This document shows, one piece after another, positions 24,148-31,741 of a stretch of DNA of 35,644 nt. The position numbers were made by a program, and so were the translations under genes. Numbering within the stretch: the first letter of the stretch is position 1; the number at the start of each line of letters is the position of its first letter. Under the pieces are notes generated by a model. That model was not told the DNA's origin. It did no database searches and saw only the letters and a program-made list of their open reading frames with translations. The stretch is from Planctomycetota bacterium (GTDB taxonomy: Bacteria; Planctomycetota; Planctomycetia; Gemmatales; Gemmataceae), in the NCBI GenBank assembly GCA_029777335.1, contig JAKOSN010000014.1, positions 1 through 35,644 on the forward strand, written 5' to 3'.

Positions 24148-25080
24148 ATGATGCTGCTCAACCATCACAAGGGAGTCGTGGACGCCCTGGCGTTTTCTCC
24201 CGAGAGTCGCTGGCTGGCGGCGGTGGGAGAGCACGGGCATGTGGTCTGGTCCTGGGACCTGTCCACGCAGCAGGTGGCCAGGTTCTGGCCGCATCGGTAT
24301 CGGGTGGTGGCGCTGGCCTTTGCTCCCGATCGTCCAGGGTTGCTGGTTTCCTGTGATACGGTGGGAATGGTGCGCATCCGCGATATCACCTCGGAATCGA
24401 GCACCGGCACCAACCTCGCTCAACTGGCCATCGAACCCGGCCAGACCGTTCGGCTCGCCTTCAGTCCCTCGGGGGAAACGCTGGCTGCGACGGCCGCCTT
24501 GCCCGAATCACGCTACCGCGACCATCGCGTTCGGCAGCGGGTTTCCTTGTGGGAGATGAACGGGAGCAAGGCGACACAGAAATGCGCGCTGCAGGTGGGG
24601 CACAAGGTGAGTTGTGTCACCTTCCACCCCGATGGGACCACTCTGGCGGTCGGCACCTTTGAGCGTGCGGTGCGCATTTACCACTCGCGTTCAGGCATGA
24701 TGCTTTACGAACTCGATCACGGCACCAAGGTGCATCACCTCGCCTATTCACCCGAGGGGCGCTATTTGGTGGCGGCCTCCCCGCGCGGGTTGATTCGCGT
24801 CTGGGAGACGGCGACGGGACGGTGTCGCGTCACTCTCAAGGGCCAAAGCAGTTGCTTACATGCGGTTGCTTTTTCCCTCGATGGCCAGTTGCTGGCCACA
24901 GCGGGGGAGGATGGACGCGTGCGCTTCTGGGAAGTCAGCACAGGCCGGTCGCGCGAGGCGCTGGACTGGCAAATTGGTGCGCTTCACGCCGTTGCCTTCG
25001 CTCCCGATGGGATGCGCGCCGCCGCGGGCGGACTCGAGGGGGCCGTCATGCTCTGGGATATCGATCATTGGGCTCTGTGA
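24148..25080 (+). CDS. Seven-bladed WD40 repeat protein
   Basis: 310 aa from ATG 24148 (GGAGGAG about 9 nt upstream; ATG 24151 is next to it). Seven WD40 repeats fill the whole protein, with motifs such as HHKGVVDALAFSPESRW, VVALAFAPDRPGLLVSCDTV, VRLAFSPSGETLAATAAL, KVSCVTFHPDGTTLAVGTFE, VHHLAYSPEGRYLVAASPRG, CLHAVAFSLDGQLLATAGED and ALHAVAFAPDGMRAAAGGLE, each ending in a W or hydrophobic (VRFWEV, VMLWDI). Seven repeats give a closed beta-propeller. No signal peptide or kinase domain, so probably a cytosolic protein-binding scaffold. It is divergent from the MerR operon, and 123 bp separate the two starts. Confidence 0.88.
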   Translation: MMLLNHHKGVVDALAFSPESRWLAAVGEHGHVVWSWDLSTQQVARFWPHRYRVVALAFAPDRPGLLVSCDTVGMVRIRDITSESSTGTNLAQLAIEPGQTVRLAFSPSGETLAATAALPESRYRDHRVRQRVSLWEMNGSKATQKCALQVGHKVSCVTFHPDGTTLAVGTFERAVRIYHSRSGMMLYELDHGTKVHHLAYSPEGRYLVAASPRGLIRVWETATGRCRVTLKGQSSCLHAVAFSLDGQLLATAGEDGRVRFWEVSTGRSREALDWQIGALHAVAFAPDGMRAAAGGLEGAVMLWDIDHWAL

Positions 25081-25434
25081 ATTCGCTCCTTTCAGGCAAA
25101 ACTCCCGGGTGAACCGGACTGCGCCAGGCAAAGCGACGGCACACGGCGAGTGCGGCTTCAAACCCTGGGGGACCGCTCGCTTCCAACGCGGTCTTCCCTC
25201 CCGGCGCGGTAGAGTTGCACGGGGTGGGAACCTCGCTTGACAGATGACCGGATCCTCGATTACTGTTGCCGCCACACGGAACCTTGTGATGAGAAGAGCA
25301 GTGGAAGGCCTCCCCTTCCATTGGTGCCATTGTTGACCGCTCACTGAGTTGCACCCCAAGATTCCCACCCACGCAGTCAGCCACCCGGCGCCACGCTTGA
25401 TGCATCGTTTCGGATCCACAAAGGAGCCACACAG
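25081..25434. other. 354-bp intergenic region
   Basis: No gene visible. A perfect TTGACA at 25237-25242 could be a -35 for the PEP-CTERM gene, but the hexamer 17 nt downstream (TTACTG) is a poor -10 and the distance to the ATG is about 170 bp. The AAAGGAG ribosome site of the next gene is at its right end. Confidence 0.35.
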
Positions 25435-26064
25435 ATGCGCTACACCGCAGTCTGGCTGGTTGGGTTGATGACGTTGGTTATTGGGTTCATGCCTGCGAAC
25501 GTGCGGGCCGATTACATCTCCTGGCAGTACAACTGGTCGCGAAGCCCGGGGATCCTCTACGCCGATGTCCCGAGCAAGGGCTACATTACCCTGACCGATG
25601 AATCCCTGAAGAGCGCCGCCGGCTCCTCGGACATCGTGGCGACCAACATTCGCGTCTACAGCACGGCCTCGCCGGCCAAGCCCGCCACCTTCACGCACAA
25701 GGGATACACCCTGACGCTCTTTCTGCTGGACGAGGAATCCGGCAAGAGCGGAACGATGAACTTCACCGGCGAGTTCAACGGCACGGTGTCCAAACTCAGT
25801 TCGCGCCTGGACAACACCTTCACCAGTTCCACCACACAGGAGTTGCTCCTGGGGAACAACCTCTACACGGTGACGATCGGTCCCTATGCCCCGCCCGGCC
25901 CCCCCTCGGCCACCAATGCGGGGGCAGTGAGTGCCTTTGCCCAGGTGTCGGTCCGCAACATTCAAAAGACCCCTGAACCTTCCACCCTGGTGCTGGCGGG
26001 AATTGCCTTGCCGGCGCTGGGGCTGGTCTATCTGCGCAAACGCTGGCAGTTGTACCGGACCTGA
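25435..26064 (+). CDS. PEP-CTERM sorting-domain protein
   Basis: 209 aa from ATG 25435 (AAAGGAG 9 nt upstream). A signal peptide (VWLVGLMTLVIGFMPANVRA) is followed by a beta-rich, Ser/Thr/Asn-rich body (DESLKSAAGSSDIVATNIRV, DEESGKSGTMNFTGEFNGTV) and the sorting tag: TPEPSTLVLAGIALPALGLV then basic YLRKRW; PEP is at 180-182. Exosortase (EpsH type) cuts at this motif and links the protein to the exopolysaccharide or surface. No exosortase or polysaccharide gene is in the window. The body contains no known enzymatic domain. Confidence 0.9.
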   Translation: MRYTAVWLVGLMTLVIGFMPANVRADYISWQYNWSRSPGILYADVPSKGYITLTDESLKSAAGSSDIVATNIRVYSTASPAKPATFTHKGYTLTLFLLDEESGKSGTMNFTGEFNGTVSKLSSRLDNTFTSSTTQELLLGNNLYTVTIGPYAPPGPPSATNAGAVSAFAQVSVRNIQKTPEPSTLVLAGIALPALGLVYLRKRWQLYRT

Positions 26065-26091
26065 TGCAGAGGTGACAGGCCATGGACAGCA

Positions 26092-26122
26092 GCAGGCGCG
26101 GGGAGATTGTCCCTGCGCCTGC
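26092..26122. terminator. Bidirectional hairpin between convergent genes
   Basis: Arms GCAGGCGCGGGGA (26092-26104) and TCCCTGCGCCTGC (26110-26122), 13 bp with one G-T pair, 5-nt loop. Between the PEP-CTERM gene (+) and the aldolase gene (-). Followed by GGTTCTTTGC on the plus strand. Confidence 0.65.
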
Positions 26123-26156
26123 GGTTCTTTGCAGCCAGCTCAACGAGGTCTCTCGC

Positions 26157-27038
26157 TTACAGCAACCCCGCCTGTTTGAGCGCGGCGCGCATCTTCGGCT
26201 CCTTTTCGGGCGCCAGGGGAGCCACCGGAGAGCGACACGGGCCAATGGACAGCCCCAGAATCTGCAGGGCCGCCTTGACTGCACCCGGTGCGGTGCACAA
26301 CCCCAGCGCCAGCCGGAGCGGGTTCAGTTGCAACTGAGCCGCCTTCGAGGCAGCGAGATCTCCACTCTGAAAAGTGTCATAAATCTTCGCCAGCAATGCC
26401 GGCGCGATGTTCCCCGTGGCCGGCACCGCCCCCCGCGCCCCGAACAGCAAGGCCGGAAAGATCAGCGTATCACGCCCCATCAGCACGGAGAAACGCTCGG
26501 GGACAACGCGAATCATCTCGTTGGTGTTTTGCAGATCCCCGCTCGAATCCTTGATGGCAACGATGTTCGGAATCTCCGCCAGACGCGCCACCGTCTCCAC
26601 CTCGATCTTCACTCCGCCGCAGGTCCCCGGATTGTTGTAGAGCATCACCGGCAAGGAGGTGGACTCGGCAATCCGGCGGTAGTGATCGAAAATCTCCTGC
26701 TGCGTTGGCGAAATGAAATACGGCGTGATCACGGAAACGCCCTGCACTCCCTCGCGTTCGGCCATGCGCGTCAGGCGGATCACCTCGCGGGTCGTTTCCG
26801 CCCCCGTCCCGGCGTAAACCGGCGCCCGCTGGTTGACGTGTGCGACCGCCGTGGCGATCACCGCCTGTTTTTCCCCTTCATCCAGGGCGTAGAACTCGCT
26901 GTTGGTGCCAAGGACAAAGATACCATCGACCCCGTTGGCGAGCAGATGATCGATAAACCAGCGCAGCCGCGGGAGATCGAGATCCTCGTTGTCCTTCATC
27001 GGCGTTGCCACGGGTGGAATAATTCCCTGGACTCGCAT
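26157..27038 (-). CDS. DapA/HOGA-family class I aldolase (probable 4-hydroxy-2-oxoglutarate aldolase)
   Basis: 293 aa from ATG 27038 (GGAG 8 nt upstream). TIM-barrel of the DHDPS/NanA family: Schiff-base Lys163 (IVAIKDSSGD) and Tyr134 (LYNNPG). The carboxylate loop reads GTNSEF (44-49) instead of the GTTGE of DHDPS. This resembles the GSNGEF of human HOGA1, and the C-terminus IGPCRSPVAPLAPE resembles GGPCRAPLQELSPAE of HOGA1 (recalled family sequences). HOGA cleaves 4-hydroxy-2-oxoglutarate to glyoxylate and pyruvate, so the neighbours glcE and glcF (73 bp upstream) make a glyoxylate-linked role plausible. DHDPS itself is less likely. NanA or KDG-aldolase-type activity remains possible. Confidence 0.8.
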   Translation of the reverse strand: MRVQGIIPPVATPMKDNEDLDLPRLRWFIDHLLANGVDGIFVLGTNSEFYALDEGEKQAVIATAVAHVNQRAPVYAGTGAETTREVIRLTRMAEREGVQGVSVITPYFISPTQQEIFDHYRRIAESTSLPVMLYNNPGTCGGVKIEVETVARLAEIPNIVAIKDSSGDLQNTNEMIRVVPERFSVLMGRDTLIFPALLFGARGAVPATGNIAPALLAKIYDTFQSGDLAASKAAQLQLNPLRLALGLCTAPGAVKAALQILGLSIGPCRSPVAPLAPEKEPKMRAALKQAGLL

Positions 27039-27111
27039 GGAGAGTGCTCCGTGTGCTCGCGTTCGCGCTCCTGCCCGGTGGCCCCAACCACACCCGGCCA
27101 GTGGAGGATAT

Positions 27112-28461
27112 TCACGAGCGTTGAAGAGGATTGATTCCGCTATAACTCGCCCACAGGGCATCGATCGGATGAGCGACCCACAGCCCCGCCTGTCGCGCGC
27201 GCAGATAGCGATCGATCTGCAACAGACAGCCGACATTCCCCGTGAAGATCGCCTGTGCGCCGGTCTTCAGAATGTTGTCCGCCTTGCGCTCGCCCAGCTG
27301 TCTGGACATCTCCGGCTGGGTGAGATTGTAACTCCCCGCCGCCCCGCAACAGTGCTCGTTCTCCGCCAGCGGCAATAACTGCAATTCGGGAATCAACCCA
27401 AGCAGCTGGCGCGGTTGCTGACGGATCTTTTGCCCATGGCACAGCCCGCAGGCATCATGATAAGTTGCCTTGATCGGCAGGGGGTGCTGCGGTGCGAGCG
27501 GGCCCAGTTCAACCAGAAATTCATGAATATCGCGCACCTTGCTGGCAAAGGCGGCTCCCTTCTCGGCCATCGGGGTGTCGTGCAAGAGGTGGCCATACTC
27601 CCGGAGCACTGGCCCACACCCACCGGCATTGTTGATGATCGCATCCACGCTCCCGGCGCCGCCCGGCAACCCCTCTCCAAAGGCGCTGCAGTTGGTGGTT
27701 GCCAGGCGCTGGGCCTCGTCGACCAGCCCAGCGTGATAGTGCAGCGCTCCGCAGCACACCTGTTGCCGGGGGATCCACACCTCGCACCCGTTTTTCTGCA
27801 GCACCCGCGCGGTCGCCAGCGTGGTCTGCGGAAAGAAGGCATCGGCCGCACACCCCGTCACCAGGGCGACACGAGCCCGGCGCGACCCCTCGGCGGGGAG
27901 CACCTCGGGCAGCCGCCCATGTCCCGGTTGCAACCGGGGAATGATCTCCTGCATCAACCGCAACGACGACGGTAACACCTTCGCCAACGTGTTGACCACC
28001 CCGTCGAGCCCGAGTTTCTGCACTATACGCATCGGAGCCAGGGCCATCCGGGTGCGACTCGCCGAGGGGGTGATGTTGAACAGCATCCAGCGCTGCAGAG
28101 CGTTCAGCATCGGCGCGGGCGGACCCAGTTTCGCCATGTCTTTCTTGTACGAGCCGATGATCTGCCCGTACTGCACCCCAGAGGGACAGGCGGTCTCGCA
28201 GGCCTTGCATTCCAGGCACAGATCGAGATGATGGCGAACTGTCTCGTTGAGTTCGGCGCGACCGTCGGTCACGGCGCGCCACAGGTAAATGCGCCCCCGC
28301 GGACTGTCGTTTTCGTTGCCCGTTTCAATGTAGGTTGGACAGGAACCCAGACAAAGTCCGCAGTGCACGCAATCCATGAACAGTTCATAGTCGATGTTGC
28401 GTCCCAGGACAGGGGGCGCCATCGGCAACGGCGTTCGGTCGGCAACAGGGGTGGAGGTCAT
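27112..28461 (-). CDS. glcF: Glycolate oxidase iron-sulfur subunit GlcF
   Basis: 449 aa from ATG 28461, 17 bp after the glcE stop (an alternative TTG overlaps that stop). The N-terminus carries two [4Fe-4S] ferredoxin motifs, Cys31-34-37-41 (DCVHCGLCLGSCP) and Cys82-85-88-92 (CLECKACETACPSGVQYG). Two CCG domains follow (IPRQQVCCGALHYHAG, and LLPLAENEHCCGAAGSYNL, each with the CCG motif plus upstream GCAADAFFP or ACGLCHGQK Cys). Passes electrons from the FAD subunits of glycolate dehydrogenase to the respiratory chain. It lies in the operon glcE-glcF-aldolase. Confidence 0.92.
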   Translation of the reverse strand: MTSTPVADRTPLPMAPPVLGRNIDYELFMDCVHCGLCLGSCPTYIETGNENDSPRGRIYLWRAVTDGRAELNETVRHHLDLCLECKACETACPSGVQYGQIIGSYKKDMAKLGPPAPMLNALQRWMLFNITPSASRTRMALAPMRIVQKLGLDGVVNTLAKVLPSSLRLMQEIIPRLQPGHGRLPEVLPAEGSRRARVALVTGCAADAFFPQTTLATARVLQKNGCEVWIPRQQVCCGALHYHAGLVDEAQRLATTNCSAFGEGLPGGAGSVDAIINNAGGCGPVLREYGHLLHDTPMAEKGAAFASKVRDIHEFLVELGPLAPQHPLPIKATYHDACGLCHGQKIRQQPRQLLGLIPELQLLPLAENEHCCGAAGSYNLTQPEMSRQLGERKADNILKTGAQAIFTGNVGCLLQIDRYLRARQAGLWVAHPIDALWASYSGINPLQRS

Positions 28462-28478
28462 GAGCCAGCAGCCTCGTC

Positions 28479-29738
28479 TCAAAGGGCGTCGATGAATCGT
28501 CCCGGATTAAAGATCCTTTGCGGATCGAGTTTATCCTTCACCTGGCGCATCAGGTCCCAGTCCGGGCGTCGCCTGCCCCAGATCGGCAGATCGGTTTTCC
28601 ATGCCGGAGGACAGGCCAGGATCACCACATTCCCCTGACTTTCCGCGGCCAGCGTGTGCATCTGCTGCACCAGGCCACGCAGTTTCTCCAGCGCGCGGAT
28701 GGCCGGAAGGTGGCCGACCACGATCCCGCTCCCCGCATGGGCCTGCAGTTGCAGCGCCGGATCGGCCTTCCCTGCCTTCAGACAGAACGATGCCACGGCG
28801 CGCGGCAGGAGGTTCACCTTGAAGGTCAACGACGTCTCTTGTCCCTGCGCGAACTCGGTGAGAGCTTGCCAGTAAGGGCCAGCCTCTGCTCCCAGGCGCT
28901 GATCGAACCCGTGGATGCCGTGCGCAGTCACCTCCTGAATCACCTGTTGCGTTTGCCACCGAACGGCCTCGGCGTTGTCCTCGAAGCCGAGCACCACCAA
29001 CCAGGCGTCGCGCACCCAGCGCGTAATATCGGCGGGGAGCACGCTGCTGGCTGCTGCCGGATTGAACACCTCCAAACAGACCGGGCGCGTGCGGCTCTGG
29101 CTCAGGGCTTCCAGCAAGCCTTCCAGTTGCGTGGGCTGACAGCCAAAGGACACCAGCGCACTTTCCTCGGGGAGCGGGCGTAATTTGAGGGTGACCTGGC
29201 TGATGATTCCCAGCGTTCCCAGGGCCCCGATGTGCAACTTGCACAGATCGTAGCCCGCCACATTCTTGACCACGCGTCCCCCGGCTTTGGTCTCCGCCCC
29301 TGCATCATTGATGGTCGTGATGCCAATGACGTAATCGCGCAGGGTGCCAAAACCCAGCCGACGCGGACCGCTGATGTTGGCCGCCAGACTTCCGCCCAGG
29401 GTGGCGCGTTCCGGGGAAGGCACGTCAATCGGCAAACGCTGTTTTTCCGTGGCCAGCTGTTCCTGCAAGCGCGCCAGCGTGATCCCTGTCTGGACCGTGA
29501 TCGTCATGTCCCGGGCGGGATAATCGATAATCTGAGTCAAGGCACGCAGATCGACCCCGCGCCCCGGACGAGCGGGCGGCAGCCCCAGGCGCAATTGTGT
29601 CTGTCCTCCCAGAGGAAAGAGGGCTTCTCCCTGGGCGCGGGCCTGCTGAACCAGGTCGGTCAACTCCGCCATCGAGGCGGGTTGCACCACAGGCAACGGG
29701 CCAACGTCGTCGATCATACAGGGTGGCACAGCGTTCAT
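28479..29738 (-). CDS. glcE: Glycolate oxidase FAD-binding subunit GlcE
   Basis: 419 aa from ATG 29738 (GGGAGAAGCG upstream; a TTG at 29762 is the alternative). The FAD-linked PCMH-type domain lies at about 25-200: FPLGGQTQLRLGLPP, PSPERATLGGSLAANISGPR and KAGGRVVKNVAGYDLCKLHI, typical for the family, with the C-terminal FAD-oxidase segment to the end (LDPQRIFNPGRFIDAL). Length suits GlcE rather than the longer GlcD. No glcD is in the window, so the paired catalytic subunit is either elsewhere or the operon starts with GlcE here. Oxidises glycolate, and perhaps other 2-hydroxy acids, to the 2-oxo acid. Confidence 0.9.
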   Translation of the reverse strand: MNAVPPCMIDDVGPLPVVQPASMAELTDLVQQARAQGEALFPLGGQTQLRLGLPPARPGRGVDLRALTQIIDYPARDMTITVQTGITLARLQEQLATEKQRLPIDVPSPERATLGGSLAANISGPRRLGFGTLRDYVIGITTINDAGAETKAGGRVVKNVAGYDLCKLHIGALGTLGIISQVTLKLRPLPEESALVSFGCQPTQLEGLLEALSQSRTRPVCLEVFNPAAASSVLPADITRWVRDAWLVVLGFEDNAEAVRWQTQQVIQEVTAHGIHGFDQRLGAEAGPYWQALTEFAQGQETSLTFKVNLLPRAVASFCLKAGKADPALQLQAHAGSGIVVGHLPAIRALEKLRGLVQQMHTLAAESQGNVVILACPPAWKTDLPIWGRRRPDWDLMRQVKDKLDPQRIFNPGRFIDAL

Positions 29739-29878
29739 CGCTTCTCCCAGTGCAACAGCCAATCCCTGTCAAACTACGATCTTGCGACGCCGGTGCCCAG
29801 TCAGGGACCGCCCGAGAAGACGCCGGGCGTCCTTGTTACAAAAAAAGCCTTGCAAGGAGGGACACAAACGAGTCTCTT

Positions 29879-29891
29879 AGACAATATGTCT
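29879..29891. repeat. 13-bp palindrome AGACA-ATA-TGTCT
   Basis: A perfect palindrome in the 283-bp divergent region between glcE (-) and the DUF1549 gene (+). Possible operator; the protein is unknown. An 8-T run (minus strand) lies close by at 29840-29847. Confidence 0.35.
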
Positions 29892-29920
29892 GAGGCATCC
29901 GAGCAGCACCAGGAATCTTC

Positions 29921-29949
29921 TTGCCAGTGCACCACTGTAATAGCATACT
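29921..29949 (+). promoter_or_regulatory. Candidate promoter of the DUF1549 operon
   Basis: TTGCCA (29921-29926), 17-nt spacer, CATACT (29944-29949), about 65 bp upstream of ATG 30022. Inverted repeat GTGCACC (29927-29933) and GGTGCAC (29959-29965) flanks the -10 and could be an operator. Confidence 0.4.
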
Positions 29950-30021
29950 AGTACACAAGGTGCACATCTTTGTCACCCGCGTCTCTCGGCAGCCTTGCTC
30001 CCTTCACAGGAGGTCCAGCGC

Positions 30022-31659
30022 ATGACTCGATTCTGGCGCCGCGCTCTATCCGCCTTGCTCGTGGTGTTTGCCGCCGGCGGCACCCTCGGGGCAGCGGAGA
30101 AGTCCCCCGACAGGCCGATCACCCCGCAGCAGATCGCCGACACCATCGATCAGCACTTTGCCTCTTCCTGGGAGAAGGCGGGGATCAAGCCGACCCGGGC
30201 CGACGATGCGGAGTTTTTGCGTCGCGTTTCGCTCGATCTGGCTGGCCGCATCCCCACCGTCTCGGAGGCACGTGCTTTTCTGGACGACCAGAGCCCCGAC
30301 AAGCGCCTCAAACTCATCACCCAGTTGCTCCAGAGCCCCCGTTACACGACACACTGGGTGAATGTCTGGCGCTCCCTCTTGCTCCCCGAGGCCAGCACCA
30401 ATCTGCAAGCGCGCTTCCTGGCGCCAGGCTTCGAGAGCTGGCTGAGACTCCATCTGGCGAAGAACACTCCTTACGATCAGATGGTCAAGGAGTTGCTCAC
30501 CATCCCCGTGGGGAACGGCGCGGCGCAGCGCGCCTTTGGCGGACGCGATGCCAACCCGACCGCGTTCTACCTGGCCAAGGAGATCAAACCCGAGAATCTG
30601 GCCGCCAGCACCTCGCGGCTCTTCCTGGGGGTCCGCCTGGAGTGTGCCCAGTGTCACGATCACCCCTTTGCCCAGTGGAAAAAGGAGCAGTTCTGGACCT
30701 ACGCCGCCTTCTTCTCCGGGTTGCAGGGCCGTCCGCAGGGTGACTTCGCCGTTCCGGGCACCGAGAAGGAGAACCAGCGCGAAATCACCATTCCCGGCAC
30801 CGACAAGGTGGTCAAGGCGCGCTACCTTGATGGCAGCGAGCCCAAGTGGCAGGACAAGGTCAACACCCGGACCACCCTGGCAAACTGGTTGACTGCTCCG
30901 AACAACCCGTATTTCGCGCGTGCCACCGTCAATCGTCTCTGGGCGCATCTCTTCGGTGTGGGGTTGATCGACCCCGTCGATGAAATGTTCGGCGCAGAGA
31001 ATATCAATCGTCATCCCGAACTGCTCGAAGTACTGGCCCAGCAATTCATCGCCAGCAAGTTCGATCTGAAGGTGTTGCTCCAGGGCATCGTCGCCAGCAA
31101 GGTCTATCAAACGAGTAGCGCCAACCACGGAAAGCATGCCGAGGATCCCTTCCTCTTTGCGCGCATGCCGTTGCGCGGCTTGACGGCGGAGCAACTCTTC
31201 GACAGCGTGGCCCAGGCGACCGGCTACCGTCCTGGGAGTCGCCAGCAACCGCAGTTTTTCGGCCAGGGAGGTCCGCGCGGAGAATTTCTCAATCGCTTTG
31301 GCAATGCCACCGGCGAAAAGGCAACCGATGTGCAAACCTCCATCCTGCAAGCGCTGATGCTGATGAATGGCGAGGTGGTCACCCAGGCGACCAGTTCTCA
31401 AAACAGCGAGCTGCTGCTGGCGGTCATGGACAACCCCTTCATGGATACCAGCGAACGGCTGGAAACGCTCTATCTCGCCACCCTCTCCCGCAAACCAAAG
31501 GCGAAGGAACTGGTCCGCTTGACGAAGTATGTGGAAAAGGGCGGCTCCACGGAGGCGAAGGTCAACTCCTCGGAGGAGCGCCAGAAACGGTACAACCAGG
31601 CTCTGGCCGATGTGTTCTGGGCCTTGCTCAACAGCGGTGAATTTTTCCTCAACCATTGA
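30022..31659 (+). CDS. DUF1549/DUF1553 protein (planctomycete cytochrome-like)
   Basis: 545 aa from ATG 30022 (AGGAGG upstream). A signal peptide (WRRALSALLVVFAAGGTLGA) leads into DUF1549 (about 40-250: EFLRRVSLDLAGRIPTVSEA, LLLPEASTNLQARFLAPGFE) and DUF1553 (about 270-520: LANWLTAPNNPYFARATVNR, AEQLFDSVAQATGYRPGSRQ). A single CxxCH, CAQCHDHPFAQW, is the conserved heme c-type site of the family. These proteins occur in large numbers in planctomycetes and typically sit directly upstream of a DUF1501 gene, as here (82 bp). The role is thought to be in periplasmic oxidation of polysaccharide or sulfated sugar, but is unproven. Confidence 0.9.
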   Translation: MTRFWRRALSALLVVFAAGGTLGAAEKSPDRPITPQQIADTIDQHFASSWEKAGIKPTRADDAEFLRRVSLDLAGRIPTVSEARAFLDDQSPDKRLKLITQLLQSPRYTTHWVNVWRSLLLPEASTNLQARFLAPGFESWLRLHLAKNTPYDQMVKELLTIPVGNGAAQRAFGGRDANPTAFYLAKEIKPENLAASTSRLFLGVRLECAQCHDHPFAQWKKEQFWTYAAFFSGLQGRPQGDFAVPGTEKENQREITIPGTDKVVKARYLDGSEPKWQDKVNTRTTLANWLTAPNNPYFARATVNRLWAHLFGVGLIDPVDEMFGAENINRHPELLEVLAQQFIASKFDLKVLLQGIVASKVYQTSSANHGKHAEDPFLFARMPLRGLTAEQLFDSVAQATGYRPGSRQQPQFFGQGGPRGEFLNRFGNATGEKATDVQTSILQALMLMNGEVVTQATSSQNSELLLAVMDNPFMDTSERLETLYLATLSRKPKAKELVRLTKYVEKGGSTEAKVNSSEERQKRYNQALADVFWALLNSGEFFLNH

Positions 31660-31741
31660 TCGCGCCCCATGAGCGTCCCCGTGCGACGCTCCGGGATCGG
31701 CATGGAATCCTTCGCACTCATCTCTGAGGAGTTATCGAGCG

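Noticed and set aside
26082..27134. Plus-strand 350-codon frame
   Set aside because: Antisense of the aldolase gene; Arg/His-rich composition typical of a shadow.
29970..30743. Plus-strand 257-codon frame over the DUF1549 start
   Set aside because: Arg/Pro/His-rich shadow in another frame of the DUF1549 gene, which has family motifs and a ribosome site.
30046..31656. Long minus-strand frame of 536 codons
   Set aside because: Antisense shadow of the DUF1549 gene caused by high third-position GC; no domain seen.
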